From NCBI RefSeq assembly GCF_014640315.1, contig NZ_BMGS01000002.1:469313-533312 (forward strand): 64,000 bases of DNA, given 5' to 3'. A program made the position numbers and the translations under genes. Below the pieces are notes generated by a model. That model ran no database searches and had not been told where the DNA came from. It worked only from the letters and a program-made list of their open reading frames with translations. Origin of the DNA: Hymenobacter glacieicola (lineage in GTDB: Bacteria; Bacteroidota; Bacteroidia; Cytophagales; Hymenobacteraceae). Of this stretch, positions 28,085 through 37,010 are shown in pieces (within the stretch, counting starts at the first letter, position 1; each line of letters starts with the position of its first letter).

Positions 28085-29149
28085 CTACCGCTCGCCTACC
28101 GCCCGAATGTCAGCCCAGCTCCAGTAGCGCCGGGGCTCCATGCCCGCGTAGCGGCGGCGGAAAAACGCTACCACTTCTTCCTCCAGTTGCGCGGGCGGAA
28201 TGGCAGATGAATAGATGGGCCGTTGGTCGGGGTCGGCGTAGCGCTGGGCTTTGGTGAGGTCTTGGCCGCTCAGGCGCAGCAGCGGGCCGGTGTCAGTGAT
28301 GCCGTCGAAGGTCCAACGGCGCGCTCCGGGCTCTAACTCGTTCAGGCGGGTAGCCAGCGCATCCAGCGGCAGGCGCGGCCGCGTGGGCCGGCTTTCCAGG
28401 TCAATCCAGGTGGTGTACTTGTACTCGAATTCGTAGCGCTGCCCATCGTACAGGCTCAACACCATGTCCAGGCCGGCGGTAGGGCTAAACAGGGCGTAGT
28501 AGGGCACGGGCTCCGGCGTCCGAACGACCACCAGCCCAAGCTCAGGGTAGGGCCGCATGACGGTGGCCGGGCTCTGCATGACGGCGGCGGCCTGCTTTAC
28601 CCGGCTATATTCTGGCTGCCAGGCTGCCTGGCCCAGGGCTGGGTTTTCCAGCACGGCCGCAAAGCGCGGCAGAAACCATTCAAACTTCTCGGCGGAGGCT
28701 TCGTCCTCCCGGCGGCGCCGGATCGGCGCCCCGAAGGGCTCGTAGAAACGCGCTTTTTCCTCCGCATTCAGCCAGCACACCAACTGCAGGGCGTGGTCAG
28801 CCAGCGGGTCGGCCCAGTTGATTTCCCGAAAGTCGCCCAGGGTAGCTACCATGCGCAGCAGCGGCTCGTGGCGCAGGGCCAGCGCCGGGTTCAGCAGCGC
28901 CCACACGCCCACAAAACCATCCACATCGAAATGGTTGGCCGTAACGGCCGCCGCTTCCAGGCCAGGCGTGGCGGGCTGGTGCAACGCGCGCAGCACCGAG
29001 CCGGCGCTGGTATCGTCGCGCAGGGGCACGGGGGTAGCGGCTCCGCGCCAGTGTGCCAGCGTAAGCACGGCCCCCAGTCCGGTACTATCCACCACAATGG
29101 TAGGCTGCTGGCGAAGTTGCCGAAAGGGAACGAAGTGCTTGGAAGTCAT
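28085..29149 (-). CDS. DUF6687-family protein, unknown function
   Basis: A 354-residue soluble protein. The start region (HFVPFRQL, then IVVDSTGLGAVLTLAHWRG) and the motif VTANHFDVDGFVGVWALLNP near residue 70-90 are what I remember of DUF6687; the acidic DDTSAG and HFDVDG segments could be metal ligands, but this is inference. The end is alpha-helical and rich in Arg and Trp (RRRYAGMEPRRYWSWADI). No signal peptide. It overlaps nothing and converges on sbcC. Function has not been established as far as I know. Confidence 0.7.
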   Translation of the reverse strand: MTSKHFVPFRQLRQQPTIVVDSTGLGAVLTLAHWRGAATPVPLRDDTSAGSVLRALHQPATPGLEAAAVTANHFDVDGFVGVWALLNPALALRHEPLLRMVATLGDFREINWADPLADHALQLVCWLNAEEKARFYEPFGAPIRRRREDEASAEKFEWFLPRFAAVLENPALGQAAWQPEYSRVKQAAAVMQSPATVMRPYPELGLVVVRTPEPVPYYALFSPTAGLDMVLSLYDGQRYEFEYKYTTWIDLESRPTRPRLPLDALATRLNELEPGARRWTFDGITDTGPLLRLSGQDLTKAQRYADPDQRPIYSSAIPPAQLEEEVVAFFRRRYAGMEPRRYWSWADIRAVGER

Positions 29150-29209
29150 GCGTCGAGAAATGGAGGGTGGTCAGGCAAAGGTATTGACCGATACGCCTGC
29201 CACCGGCTT

Positions 29210-29527
29210 CTACCGCCGAGCCCGCCGGTTGCTGATGCGCTCTACCCGGCTGCGCCGCACCCAGTACAGGTACTTCTGCAACTCCTCGGCGCTGCGCAGG
29301 CTTTCCACGGTGTTGTAGCGCCGGGCCAGGTCGCGGTTGGTGAGCAGCAGATGCACCGTGCTGTGGCAGGGCTGGCACAACTCAACGGTTGGCCCGTGGC
29401 GGCCGCCTTCTTCGCGGGGTACCAAATGGTGGCGGGAGGTATGCTGTACTTCCCGCTGGCACAAGCCACAGCGGGTTTCGTTGGCTAACGCCTCCGGGGG
29501 CGTCCGTTCCGGCTTTCTTCGGGGCAT
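29210..29527 (-). CDS. HNH endonuclease-like protein
   Basis: A 105-residue protein with the HNH/zinc-finger core: CGLCQREV, then RHHLVPREEGG, then LCQPCHSTVH, i.e. two Cys pairs for structural zinc and the His-His/Asn-type catalytic segment. The tail is basic (RRSRVERISNRRARR). The Met at MPRRKPERT was chosen because it removes a non-conserved 12-residue leader. Such stand-alone HNH proteins may be nicking enzymes or DNA-binding proteins; there is no phage or restriction context here. It lies 60 bp upstream of the DUF6687 start on the same strand and may be co-transcribed. Confidence 0.85.
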   Translation of the reverse strand: MPRRKPERTPPEALANETRCGLCQREVQHTSRHHLVPREEGGRHGPTVELCQPCHSTVHLLLTNRDLARRYNTVESLRSAEELQKYLYWVRRSRVERISNRRARR

Positions 29528-29621
29528 GTCGTAGTTTTTTGGCTCTACTCCACTCCAGAACACCCGCCTACGCGTTTTGGTCCCATCTTGCTTTCATGAT
29601 AAAATAAAGGCCAAAATTTTG

Positions 29622-29650
29622 TTGGCGTTTTCAAATAAGAACTATATTTG
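29622..29650 (+). promoter_or_regulatory. Strong candidate Bacteroidota promoter
   Basis: A -33 TTG (29622-29624) and a -7 TATATTTG (29643-29650) are separated by 18 bp, which fits the -33 TTTG / -7 TAnnTTTG consensus very well. Transcription would begin about 97 nt before the start of the exported 146-residue protein. It is the best promoter match in the window. Confidence 0.65.
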
Positions 29651-29753
29651 GTTGCACCTCAGCTGTATGCGTTTCATTGGCGCAGCTCACCAGCTTGATT
29701 CACTCTTCTTTTTTCAGAGACTTATTATTTTTTCACTTCTTCACTGCTTTTCT

Positions 29754-30194
29754 ATGCGCGTTTCTACTCCTGCTTTTTCTTTGTCTCGTGTGTTGCGGGT
29801 AGCAGGGTTGCTACTGGCACTGGTTGTCTTTGCCCCCACTACCTCCAAGGCGCAAACCTGGCTGGTTTCCACCGACGCTTACGTGAAGCTGGGCGTGATG
29901 GACAAGTTCGGCCAGCTGGGAGCCTACACCGCTAAGTTTGTGGTCATCAACCAGGAAACGGGCAAAGAGTACGTTCTGGCCAAGCAAATTGCCAAGGGCC
30001 AAAATGGCATTGATGTTATTTTTCCGTCGGAAGCTTCGGAGGCCGACTACTTTAAAACGGAGACCGGGGAAGCGGCCCGCGCCAAGCCCGGCCGCTACAC
30101 CTGGGAATGCCAGGTAGCCGGAAAAAAAGTGGTGGGAGGGCGCTTCAGTTTTTCTGAAGTCGCAAATGATGTTACCTTGCTAGGCAAGAACTGA
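29754..30194 (+). CDS. Small exported protein, unknown
   Basis: A 146-residue protein with a clear signal peptide (about 1-33, core AGLLLALVVFAPTTSKA). The mature part is short and probably all-beta (DAYVKLGVMDKFGQLGAY, TAKFVVINQETGKEYVLAKQ, GRYTWECQVAGKKVVGGRFSF), resembling a small immunoglobulin-like or lipid-binding fold; no named family is recognised. It has its own strong promoter and is followed by a textbook terminator, so it is a single-gene, probably well expressed unit. Confidence 0.75.
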   Translation: MRVSTPAFSLSRVLRVAGLLLALVVFAPTTSKAQTWLVSTDAYVKLGVMDKFGQLGAYTAKFVVINQETGKEYVLAKQIAKGQNGIDVIFPSEASEADYFKTETGEAARAKPGRYTWECQVAGKKVVGGRFSFSEVANDVTLLGKN

Positions 30195-30225
30195 TTTCCT
30201 CCTTTTCACCCACTCACTACAAGAG

Positions 30226-30257
30226 AAAGCCCGGCGTTGCAGCGCCGGGCTTTTTTT
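30226..30257 (+). terminator. Rho-independent terminator
   Basis: An 11-bp perfect stem (AAAGCCCGGCG / CGCCGGGCTTT), 6-nt loop and a run of seven T. It ends the transcript of the exported protein before the thioredoxin gene. Confidence 0.9.
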
Positions 30258-30348
30258 GTTGGCCCCGCAGGCGGCTACCTCCGGCCCGTTTGCGCGTACA
30301 AGCCCAGGGGCTGGCGCGGGGCCAGCCTAGCCATTCCCATGTGTACTC

Positions 30349-30663
30349 ATGCCTAAAAAGTCTTTTTCCGAACTCATCAGCAGCCCCGGCATGCCGGTGC
30401 TCGTCGATTTTTACGCCGACTGGTGCGGCCCCTGCAAAACCATGGCCCCTATTCTGGAGCAGGTAGCGGCACAGCACCAGGGCAAGGTCAAAGTCATCAA
30501 GATTGACGTGGACCGCAACCAGGCCGTGGCCCAGCAGTTTCGGGTGCAAAGCATTCCTACCCTGATTCTCTTCCACAAAGGCCAGCCGGTGTGGCGGCAG
30601 GCGGGCGTAGTGTCGGCGGCCCAGCTGGGGCAGGTGGTGCAGGGAGTAACGCAGGGCGGCTAG
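30349..30663 (+). CDS. trxA: Thioredoxin
   Basis: A 104-residue cytoplasmic disulfide reductase. It has the active site WCGPC (residues 27-31) after VDFYAD, the cis-proline loop IPTLILF and the usual length and order. There is no signal peptide or membrane anchor, which separates it from periplasmic TlpA/ResA-type proteins. It lies 154 bp after the previous gene with a terminator between, and 87 bp before the TonB receptor, which has its own -7 box. Confidence 0.93.
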   Translation: MPKKSFSELISSPGMPVLVDFYADWCGPCKTMAPILEQVAAQHQGKVKVIKIDVDRNQAVAQQFRVQSIPTLILFHKGQPVWRQAGVVSAAQLGQVVQGVTQGG

Positions 30664-30718
30664 CGCAACGGCAGTAGCGTAAACTTCTGACCCCCTGTGG
30701 GCGTTGGGTGAGTGTCCG

Positions 30719-30726
30719 TACTTTTG
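30719..30726 (+). promoter_or_regulatory. Candidate -7 box for the TonB receptor
   Basis: TACTTTTG matches TAnnTTTG exactly, 24 bp before the ATG of the receptor gene. The -33 region is not a good match, so this is a probable rather than certain promoter. Confidence 0.45.
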
Positions 30727-30750
30727 GATGCTCATCTATAGTTTCCTCAC

Positions 30751-33096
30751 ATGGCATTACGCCTTACAGTTTTAAGTTTTCTGATTAGTCTCAGTGCGTG
30801 CCTGCCCCCGCAGGTGCGGGCCCAGGCGCGCTACACGCTCACGGGCCTGGTGCGCGCGGCCAACAACGCGGAGGCCTTACCCGGCGCCACCATATCGGTG
30901 CCAGCCCTGGGGCTGGGCGCTACTACCGGCGAGGACGGCACCTATTCGCTGAGTTTACCCGCCGGCCGTTACCAGGTAGTTGCCTCCTTTATTGGGTACG
31001 AGTCGCAAAGCCGGGACATCAACCTGACCCGCAATCAGCGGCTGGCGTTTCAGCTGCCGGAAGCGGGCAACCAGTTGGGCGAGGTAGTAATTGAAGGCTC
31101 GGGCACGCTGGAGCAAAAGCTGCAAACCACCCAGATGAGCGTGGAGCGCCTCACGGCCCGCGAGGCCAAGCTGCTGCCTGCCTTGTTCGGGGAAGTTGAC
31201 ATCCTTAAAACGCTCCAGCTGAAGCCCGGCGTGCAGAACGGCGGGGAGGGCACCTCGGGCCTGTTCGTGCGCGGCGGCTCCGCCGACCAGAACTTGGTGC
31301 TGCTCGATGACGCGCTGGTGTACAACCCCAGCCACTTGTTCGGGCTGTTTTCCGTGTTCAACCCCGATGCCGTGCAATCGGTGGATTTGTACAAGGGTGG
31401 GTTTCCGGCGCAGTACGGGGGTAGGCTTTCTTCGGTGGTTGATGTGAAGCTGCGCCCCGGCAACCCCGAGAAGTTTACGGCCAGCGGCGGCCTGGGCCTG
31501 ATTTCCTCCCGCCTTACCCTGGAAGGTCCCCTCCAAAAGGGCAAAGGCGCCTTTCTGATCTCGGGCCGCCGCACGTACTTCGACGTGTTTACCCGGCAGA
31601 TCAACCGCCTCAACGAAGACGACCCCGACTACAACCCCATTCCCGACTACTACTTCTACGACTTCAACGCCAAGGCCAACTACAAGCTGGGCGACAAGGA
31701 CGAGGTGTTTCTGACCGGCTACCTGGGCAACGACAAGTTCGGGTTTAACTCCCAGAATGGCTTCAACTTTGACTTCAACTGGGGCAATACCGTGGCCTCC
31801 CTGCGCTGGAACCACGTGTTCAACCCGCGCTTGTTTCTGAACACCTCGGCTTCGCTGACCAAGTACCGGTACCAGATCAGCAACAAGCTCGACCAGTTTG
31901 CCTTCAACCTGTCCTCCGACATCCGGGACCTGACCCTGCGCTCTGACCTTGACTACACGCCCAACAACCGGCACACCCTGCGGTTTGGGGTTACGGCCAC
32001 CCAGCACCGCTTTGGCACCGGCCGCCTGCAGGCCGGCTCCCAGGATGGCAGCGTCAACTTCGGCTCCGACATCACTTACAATGGCACCGAAGCGGCCCTC
32101 TACGCCTCCGATATTTACAAGCCTTCCGAGAAGCTGCAATTAGAGTACGGCCTGCGCCTGTCCGGCTTCCAGTCCGGCTCCGATGCCTACGGCGGCCTGG
32201 AGCCGCGGGCAGCCGCGCGCTACTCGCTCACGCCCAACCTGTCGGTGAAAGGCAGCTACGCCCTGATGTACCAGTACGTGCACCTGGTTACCAACACCGG
32301 CGCCTCCCTGCCCACGGATATCTGGTACCCTTCGCGCAAGTCGGTGCAGCCCCAGCGCAGCCAGCAGGTGGCGGCGGGCGTGAGCTGGCTGCTCGGCGAC
32401 GGGCGCTACCTCATTACCAACGAAGTATACTACAAGTGGGCCCAGCGGCAGATCGACTTCAAGGACGGCGCCCAGCTCTTCGTGAATCCTGACCTGGACG
32501 CCGAGTTTCTGTTCGGGCGGGGTTGGGCTTACGGCAACGAGGTGTACCTGGAGAAAAAGCAGGGCCGCACCACCGGCTGGATTGGCTACACCCTGGCCTG
32601 GAGCAAGCGGCAGTTTCCGCCCCAGCGCGGCACCAGCGGCATCAACAACGGCAAGCCCTTCTACCCCACCTACGACCGGCGCCACAACCTGACGGTGGTG
32701 GGGCTGCACCAGCTCACGGAGCGCCTCAGCCTGACGGGCTCGTTCGTGTATACCACCGGCAACGCCACCACCCTGCCCGCGGGCCGCTTTGCCGTGCAGG
32801 ATGTGTTCGGGGATGACCTGGCGGCCGTGCCCATTTACCCCGACCGCAACTCGTACCGCCTGGCTCCCTACCACCGCCTCGATCTGGGCGTGGTTTGGAA
32901 ACTGAAGCCCAACCGCTGGTTCCTGGAGTCGGACCTGACGTTTAGCGCCTACAACGCCTACAACCGCCGCAACCCTTACTTCGTGTACTTCGACCAGGTG
33001 CGCAGCGGCGAGGACGGACCGGTTACCAGCTACCGCGCCCGGCAGGTTTCCCTGTTCCCCGTAATTCCGGCCGTGACCTACAACTTCAAATTCTAA
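30751..33096 (+). CDS. TonB-dependent outer-membrane receptor (non-SusC type)
   Basis: A 781-residue receptor. It has a signal peptide (to about residue 25), a carboxypeptidase-regulatory-like domain (YTLTGLVRAANNAEALPGAT) that is common in Bacteroidota receptors, a plug domain with LFVRGGSADQNLVLLDDALV, and a beta-barrel that closes with IPAVTYNFKF, a terminal aromatic residue as expected for insertion by BAM. It lacks the SusC VVVVGYG motif and its partner is a DUF4249 lipoprotein rather than SusD. The ligand is unknown; a metal chelate, a peptide or an organic compound are all possible. Confidence 0.92.
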   Translation: MALRLTVLSFLISLSACLPPQVRAQARYTLTGLVRAANNAEALPGATISVPALGLGATTGEDGTYSLSLPAGRYQVVASFIGYESQSRDINLTRNQRLAFQLPEAGNQLGEVVIEGSGTLEQKLQTTQMSVERLTAREAKLLPALFGEVDILKTLQLKPGVQNGGEGTSGLFVRGGSADQNLVLLDDALVYNPSHLFGLFSVFNPDAVQSVDLYKGGFPAQYGGRLSSVVDVKLRPGNPEKFTASGGLGLISSRLTLEGPLQKGKGAFLISGRRTYFDVFTRQINRLNEDDPDYNPIPDYYFYDFNAKANYKLGDKDEVFLTGYLGNDKFGFNSQNGFNFDFNWGNTVASLRWNHVFNPRLFLNTSASLTKYRYQISNKLDQFAFNLSSDIRDLTLRSDLDYTPNNRHTLRFGVTATQHRFGTGRLQAGSQDGSVNFGSDITYNGTEAALYASDIYKPSEKLQLEYGLRLSGFQSGSDAYGGLEPRAAARYSLTPNLSVKGSYALMYQYVHLVTNTGASLPTDIWYPSRKSVQPQRSQQVAAGVSWLLGDGRYLITNEVYYKWAQRQIDFKDGAQLFVNPDLDAEFLFGRGWAYGNEVYLEKKQGRTTGWIGYTLAWSKRQFPPQRGTSGINNGKPFYPTYDRRHNLTVVGLHQLTERLSLTGSFVYTTGNATTLPAGRFAVQDVFGDDLAAVPIYPDRNSYRLAPYHRLDLGVVWKLKPNRWFLESDLTFSAYNAYNRRNPYFVYFDQVRSGEDGPVTSYRARQVSLFPVIPAVTYNFKF

Positions 33097-33119
33097 GCCC
33101 CCGCGTGCAACCGATTCTT

Positions 33120-33962
33120 ATGCTTTCTAACGTAAAACGAAGCTTGTTGGCCCGCAAGCTGGCCGGGCTGCTGGTGCTGTGTGGCCTGGCGAGCTGCAAC
33201 TTGGAGCAGAATATTGACGTGGATTTGCCGGTACTACCGGCCCAGCTAGTGGTAGAATGCTACCTCGAAGACGGCCAGATACCGCGCCTGACCGTGACGG
33301 AAACGGTGCCCTACCTCTCGGCCCCGGACCCCGCAGTACCCACCGATGTAACCGTGCGGCTAACCCTGGCGAACGGCCGGGTAGAAACCCTGCGGTTTCT
33401 GCCGGGGCAGAACGCGGAAACGGGTAAGTTCTTCACCCATACCGGCCTGCAAAAACTCGTGGCCCGCCCCGGCGAGACGTTCCGGCTGGAAGTTACGGAT
33501 ACGAAAGGCCGCCGCGTGACGGGCACGGCCACCATGCCCCGCCGCATCCCCATTGATTCGGTGCAGTACGAGTTCAACAGCCTCCCGCCCGGGCAGCGCG
33601 AAGCCTACGTTCTAACTAAATTCCAGGACCCCGTGGGCGTGGGCAACTATTACCGCCTGCAGATTCACCGCGACAGTATTTCTGAAGACCCGGAAATCGA
33701 CTACGACGTAGAGGACCGACTCACGGATGGCAAGCAGATTACCCTGGGCACCAGCTACCGGTTCGACCCCAACGACACGCTGCTGGTCACGCTCTACCAC
33801 TTCGACCGGCCGTACTACCTGTTCCGCCAGTCCATCAACGACGCGCAGAATGCCAACGGCAACCCGTTTGGCCAGCCCTCATCTATCAAAAGCACGGTAG
33901 AGGGCGGCGTGGGCGTTTTCACGGTGCTGAGCTACCAGCGGCGGCAGCTCGTTATCAAGTAA
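33120..33962 (+). CDS. DUF4249 lipoprotein paired with the TonB receptor
   Basis: A 280-residue lipoprotein: signal peptide with the lipobox GLASC (about residue 25), then the beta-rich DUF4249 domain (IDVDLPVLPAQLVVECYLED near the start, IPRLTVTETVPYL, and a closing GVGVFTVLSYQRRQLVI). An in-frame GTG 15 bp upstream is a less likely start. It follows the receptor by 23 bp, an operon layout seen again and again for receptor-DUF4249 pairs in Bacteroidota. By analogy with SusD it may capture ligand for the receptor, but this is not established. Confidence 0.88.
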   Translation: MLSNVKRSLLARKLAGLLVLCGLASCNLEQNIDVDLPVLPAQLVVECYLEDGQIPRLTVTETVPYLSAPDPAVPTDVTVRLTLANGRVETLRFLPGQNAETGKFFTHTGLQKLVARPGETFRLEVTDTKGRRVTGTATMPRRIPIDSVQYEFNSLPPGQREAYVLTKFQDPVGVGNYYRLQIHRDSISEDPEIDYDVEDRLTDGKQITLGTSYRFDPNDTLLVTLYHFDRPYYLFRQSINDAQNANGNPFGQPSSIKSTVEGGVGVFTVLSYQRRQLVIK

Positions 33963-34020
33963 AGCCGTACTTCCGGCGAAATCATCTGGCAAGTGTACTT
34001 GCTGGCGCTGTTTGCTACCT

Positions 34021-34054
34021 AAAAAAGCCGCTGCACAAGTGCAGCGGCTTTTTT
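34021..34054. terminator. Bidirectional terminator
   Basis: A perfect 16-bp stem (AAAAAAGCCGCTGCAC and complement) with a 2-nt centre, T-rich on both strands. It ends the receptor-DUF4249 operon on one side and the PNP gene on the other. Confidence 0.9.
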
Positions 34055-34092
34055 ACGCCTGGTTGGCGGCGCAGACAGGTAGTACAGCTGTC

Positions 34093-34911
34093 TTACAGCT
34101 TTTCCAGCACCCGGCGCAGCAGGGCCGTAAGGCGGGGCTCGGCCACGGCGGCCGTGCGCAGGATGTCGGCAATGTCAACCTTCTTGAGCTTGCCCGGCGC
34201 GCACAAATCGGTAATGACGGACACGGCCAGTACGGGCAGGCCCATGTGCACGGCGGCAATAACTTCGGGTACCGTGCTCATGCCCACGGCGTCGGCCCCA
34301 ATGGTGCGCAGGTAGCGGTACTCAGCCGGCGTTTCCAGCATGGGACCGGGCAAGGAGGCGTACACCCCACGGCGCAGGTACTGGCCTAAACCCAACTCCT
34401 CGGCCGCTTCCTGGGCCAGCTGCAACAAGCTAGGGTCGTAGGGCTCCAGCATGTCGGGGAAGCGCGGGCCCAGCTCGTCGAGGTTCCGGCCAATAAGCGG
34501 GTTGGTGGGCTGCAGGTTGATGTGGTCAGAAAGCAGCATCAGGTCGGAGTAGTCGTAGTCGGGGTTAAGGCCACCGCTGGCGTTGCTCACGAACAGGCGC
34601 CGGATGCCGAGCAGCTTCATCACGCGCACCGGAAACACGACTTGCTCCATGGTGTAGCCCTCGTAGTAATGAAACCGGCCGCGCATCACCAGCACCCGTT
34701 TGCCGGCCAGCGTGCCCGCCAGCAGCTCGCCCGCGTGACTTTCCACGGTAGAAACCGGAAAATGCGGAATATCGGCGTAGCTGAAGCGGTGCTGCACCTC
34801 CACATCTTTTACCAAAGCCCCCAACCCCGTGCCGAGGATGATGCCCGCTTCGGGCTGGAAATCGTGCAGGGTTTGGCGGAGGTAGGCGGTAGCTTCGTGA
34901 AGTTGGTGCAT
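34093..34911 (-). CDS. Purine nucleoside phosphorylase (trimeric PNP type)
   Basis: Cytosolic enzyme that phosphorolyses inosine and guanosine (and deoxy forms) in purine salvage. With 272 residues it has the trimeric-PNP length. Visible motifs are ILGTGLGAL, the phosphate site HAGELLAG with RGRFHYYEGY, the family signature beginning FPVRVMKLLGIRRLFVSNAS, the purine-site segment SLPGPMLETPAEYR and GADAVGMSTVPEVI. The guanine-specific trimeric class is more likely than the hexameric DeoD class. It is a single minus-strand gene with a bidirectional terminator downstream and the longest repeat of the window upstream. Confidence 0.94.
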   Translation of the reverse strand: MHQLHEATAYLRQTLHDFQPEAGIILGTGLGALVKDVEVQHRFSYADIPHFPVSTVESHAGELLAGTLAGKRVLVMRGRFHYYEGYTMEQVVFPVRVMKLLGIRRLFVSNASGGLNPDYDYSDLMLLSDHINLQPTNPLIGRNLDELGPRFPDMLEPYDPSLLQLAQEAAEELGLGQYLRRGVYASLPGPMLETPAEYRYLRTIGADAVGMSTVPEVIAAVHMGLPVLAVSVITDLCAPGKLKKVDIADILRTAAVAEPRLTALLRRVLEKL

Positions 34912-34943
34912 AAGGTAGAAGTTGATTGAGCTGGAAAAAACAA

Positions 34944-35069
34944 AACGTCATTCCGAGCGAAGCCGCAGGCGGAGTCGAGGAATCTCGCGGGCTGACGTTG
35001 CAAAACTAATCAGATTACCCTCTGGCGAGATTCCTCGACTCCGCCTGCGGCTTCGCTCGGAATGACGTT
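34944..35069. repeat. Dispersed palindromic repeat, copy D: 45-bp perfect arms
   Basis: The arms at 34944-34988 and 35025-35069 are perfect complements over 45 bp, around a 36-nt loop. Each arm begins AACGTCATTCCGAGCG and ends GAGGAATCTCGC. It lies between sppA (stop 31 bp away) and the PNP start (33 bp away), so a transcript from sppA must read through this very stable hairpin to reach PNP. Confidence 0.95.
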
Positions 35070-35099
35070 CCTACTGGCTGTTTTTACCTTACCCCCGCA

Positions 35100-36863
35100 T
35101 TACTGCATCGTCACCTCGAAGGGCATCCGCATCTGAGCGCCCTTCATTTCCGAGAGCTTCTTGTACTGCTGGTACATGGGGTACATGGGGCCCATTTCCT
35201 CGCGCACTAGGCGCATTTTGGCTTCCTCGTTAAAGGAGCTGAACAGGTTTTCGGCAAAGGACTTCTGGCGGGGCAGTTTCTGGATGCGGTAGTCGCCCTC
35301 CTTGAGGTTGGCGCGGCGGGCGGCAATGCGCAGGGCATCGTCAAAGGAACCGAGCACATCCACGAGGCCGCGGGCTTTGGCTTCCGTGCCCGACCATACC
35401 CGGCCCGAGGCCAGGCGGCGCAGGCGCTCCACCGGCATGCGGCGGCCCTGGGCAGCTTTGGTGGTGAAATCGGCGTAGATGCGGTTGATTTCGGCCTGGA
35501 ACTGGCTTTGCTCGAACGGAGTCAGGGCGCGGGTGATGGTGGGGAAGTCGGAGAACTTGCCCGTAGTGACGCGGTCCGTGGTGACGCCAATCTTGTCGCG
35601 CAGGAAGGGCTCGATGTTGGGTAGCACGCCGAAGACGCCAATGGAACCCGTAATGGTGGTCGGGTGGGCCACAATCGTGTCGCAGCCCATGGCAATGAAG
35701 TAGCCGCCCGAAGCTGCTACGTCCGACATGCTGGCAATAACCGGCTTCACTTTCTTGGTCAGCATCACCTCGCGGTAAATGATATCAGAAGCCAGCGAGG
35801 AGCCGCCGGGCGAGTTTACGCGCAGCACCACGGCCTTCACTTTCTTATCCAAGCGGGCTTTGCGGATGGCCTCGGCGAAGCGGGTGCTGCCGATGCTTTC
35901 GTTGCCGCCCTTGCCCGTTACAATGTCGCCCTCGGCGTACACCACCGCAATACGGTTGCCGCTGGTGCTGCCTTCCGCGTCCTCGTCGTCAGCCTTTTCG
36001 TAGTCCGACAGCTCAATCAGGCTGAGCTTCTCGTCTTTCTCTACCCCGAGCTTGCCCTTGATGTAGTCGGTAGCTTGGTCGTAGTAGCCCAGGTCCGTTA
36101 CCAGGTTCAGGCGCTTGGCGTCGTCGGCGTTGTGCACCAGCATGGAGTCGCTGATAACTTTGAGGCGGGCCGGCGCGATTTTGCGGGCGGCGGCTACCTC
36201 AGCCAGCATGGAGTTGTTCAGGGAATTCAGGAACGAGGACGTTTGCAGGCGGGCCGAATCCGACATGCTGGTGCGGAAATACGGCTCCACGGCGCTTTTA
36301 AACGAGCCGACGCGGAAAATCTGGGCCTGCACGCCCAGCTTGTCGAACAGGTTTTTGTAGTACATCGTCTCGGAGCTCAGGCCGTTGAACTCCAGCGTGC
36401 CCTGGGGGTTCAGGTAGATTTTATCGGCCACGGAGGCGAGGTAGTAGCTTTTCTCCGACTGCGCATCGGTGTACGACACCACAAACTTGCCGGACTTCTT
36501 AAAGTCGAGCAGGGCGTTGCGGATTTCCTCCATGGAGGCCATGCCACCCTGCACCAACTCCAGGTTCAGGAAGATGCCCTTGATGTCCTCGTCGGTCTTG
36601 GCCCGGCGGATGGCGGCTTTCAGCTCATCGAGGCCAATGGAGCTGCTCTGCCCGCCGGTAAAGCCCGACAGCGGGTTGTTAAACTCCCGCTCGCCAATCG
36701 GCTTATCGAGCTTCAGCTCGAGCACGGAGTTACTGGCCACGGTCACTTCTTTGTCGGAAGAAGCCGCGGCGGCAATCAGGGCCACCAGCAGCACTACCCC
36801 TACCAGGGCAAACAGCACGAGGCCGGTGAGGGTAGCCAGCACGTACTTAAAAAATTGTCTCAT
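35100..36863 (-). CDS. sppA: Signal peptide peptidase SppA (long, 67K type)
   Basis: Membrane-bound Ser/Lys protease that degrades signal peptides left in the inner membrane. The protein of 587 residues starts with a transmembrane helix (FKYVLATLTGLVLFALVGVV and further). It has two S49 domains, as in the long E. coli type. The catalytic pair appears to be Lys189 in VGSFKSAVEPY (N-terminal half) and Ser385 in SDVAASGGYFIAMG (C-terminal half), a spacing close to that of E. coli. The Met of MRQFFKY was chosen over one five codons upstream because it directly precedes the helix. A TAnnTTTG box lies 36 bp upstream. Confidence 0.95.
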   Translation of the reverse strand: MRQFFKYVLATLTGLVLFALVGVVLLVALIAAAASSDKEVTVASNSVLELKLDKPIGEREFNNPLSGFTGGQSSSIGLDELKAAIRRAKTDEDIKGIFLNLELVQGGMASMEEIRNALLDFKKSGKFVVSYTDAQSEKSYYLASVADKIYLNPQGTLEFNGLSSETMYYKNLFDKLGVQAQIFRVGSFKSAVEPYFRTSMSDSARLQTSSFLNSLNNSMLAEVAAARKIAPARLKVISDSMLVHNADDAKRLNLVTDLGYYDQATDYIKGKLGVEKDEKLSLIELSDYEKADDEDAEGSTSGNRIAVVYAEGDIVTGKGGNESIGSTRFAEAIRKARLDKKVKAVVLRVNSPGGSSLASDIIYREVMLTKKVKPVIASMSDVAASGGYFIAMGCDTIVAHPTTITGSIGVFGVLPNIEPFLRDKIGVTTDRVTTGKFSDFPTITRALTPFEQSQFQAEINRIYADFTTKAAQGRRMPVERLRRLASGRVWSGTEAKARGLVDVLGSFDDALRIAARRANLKEGDYRIQKLPRQKSFAENLFSSFNEEAKMRLVREEMGPMYPMYQQYKKLSEMKGAQMRMPFEVTMQ

Positions 36864-36898
36864 CGTCAGGAAAATCAATAGTCAGTTCGGTCTGGAAA

Positions 36899-36906
36899 CA
36901 AAAGTA
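36899..36906 (-). promoter_or_regulatory. Candidate -7 box for sppA
   Basis: On the minus strand TACTTTTG, an exact TAnnTTTG match, ends 36 bp before the sppA start. The -33 element is not clear. Confidence 0.45.
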
Positions 36907-37010
36907 TCGGCTTTTCCTCCCCGGTGCCGGGTATTCAACCAACGGGCGGTTTTGGGGCGGGAACGGGCGAGGATTGGGGTGTGAGGGTATGTGGGTAAGA
37001 GAAAAATACA

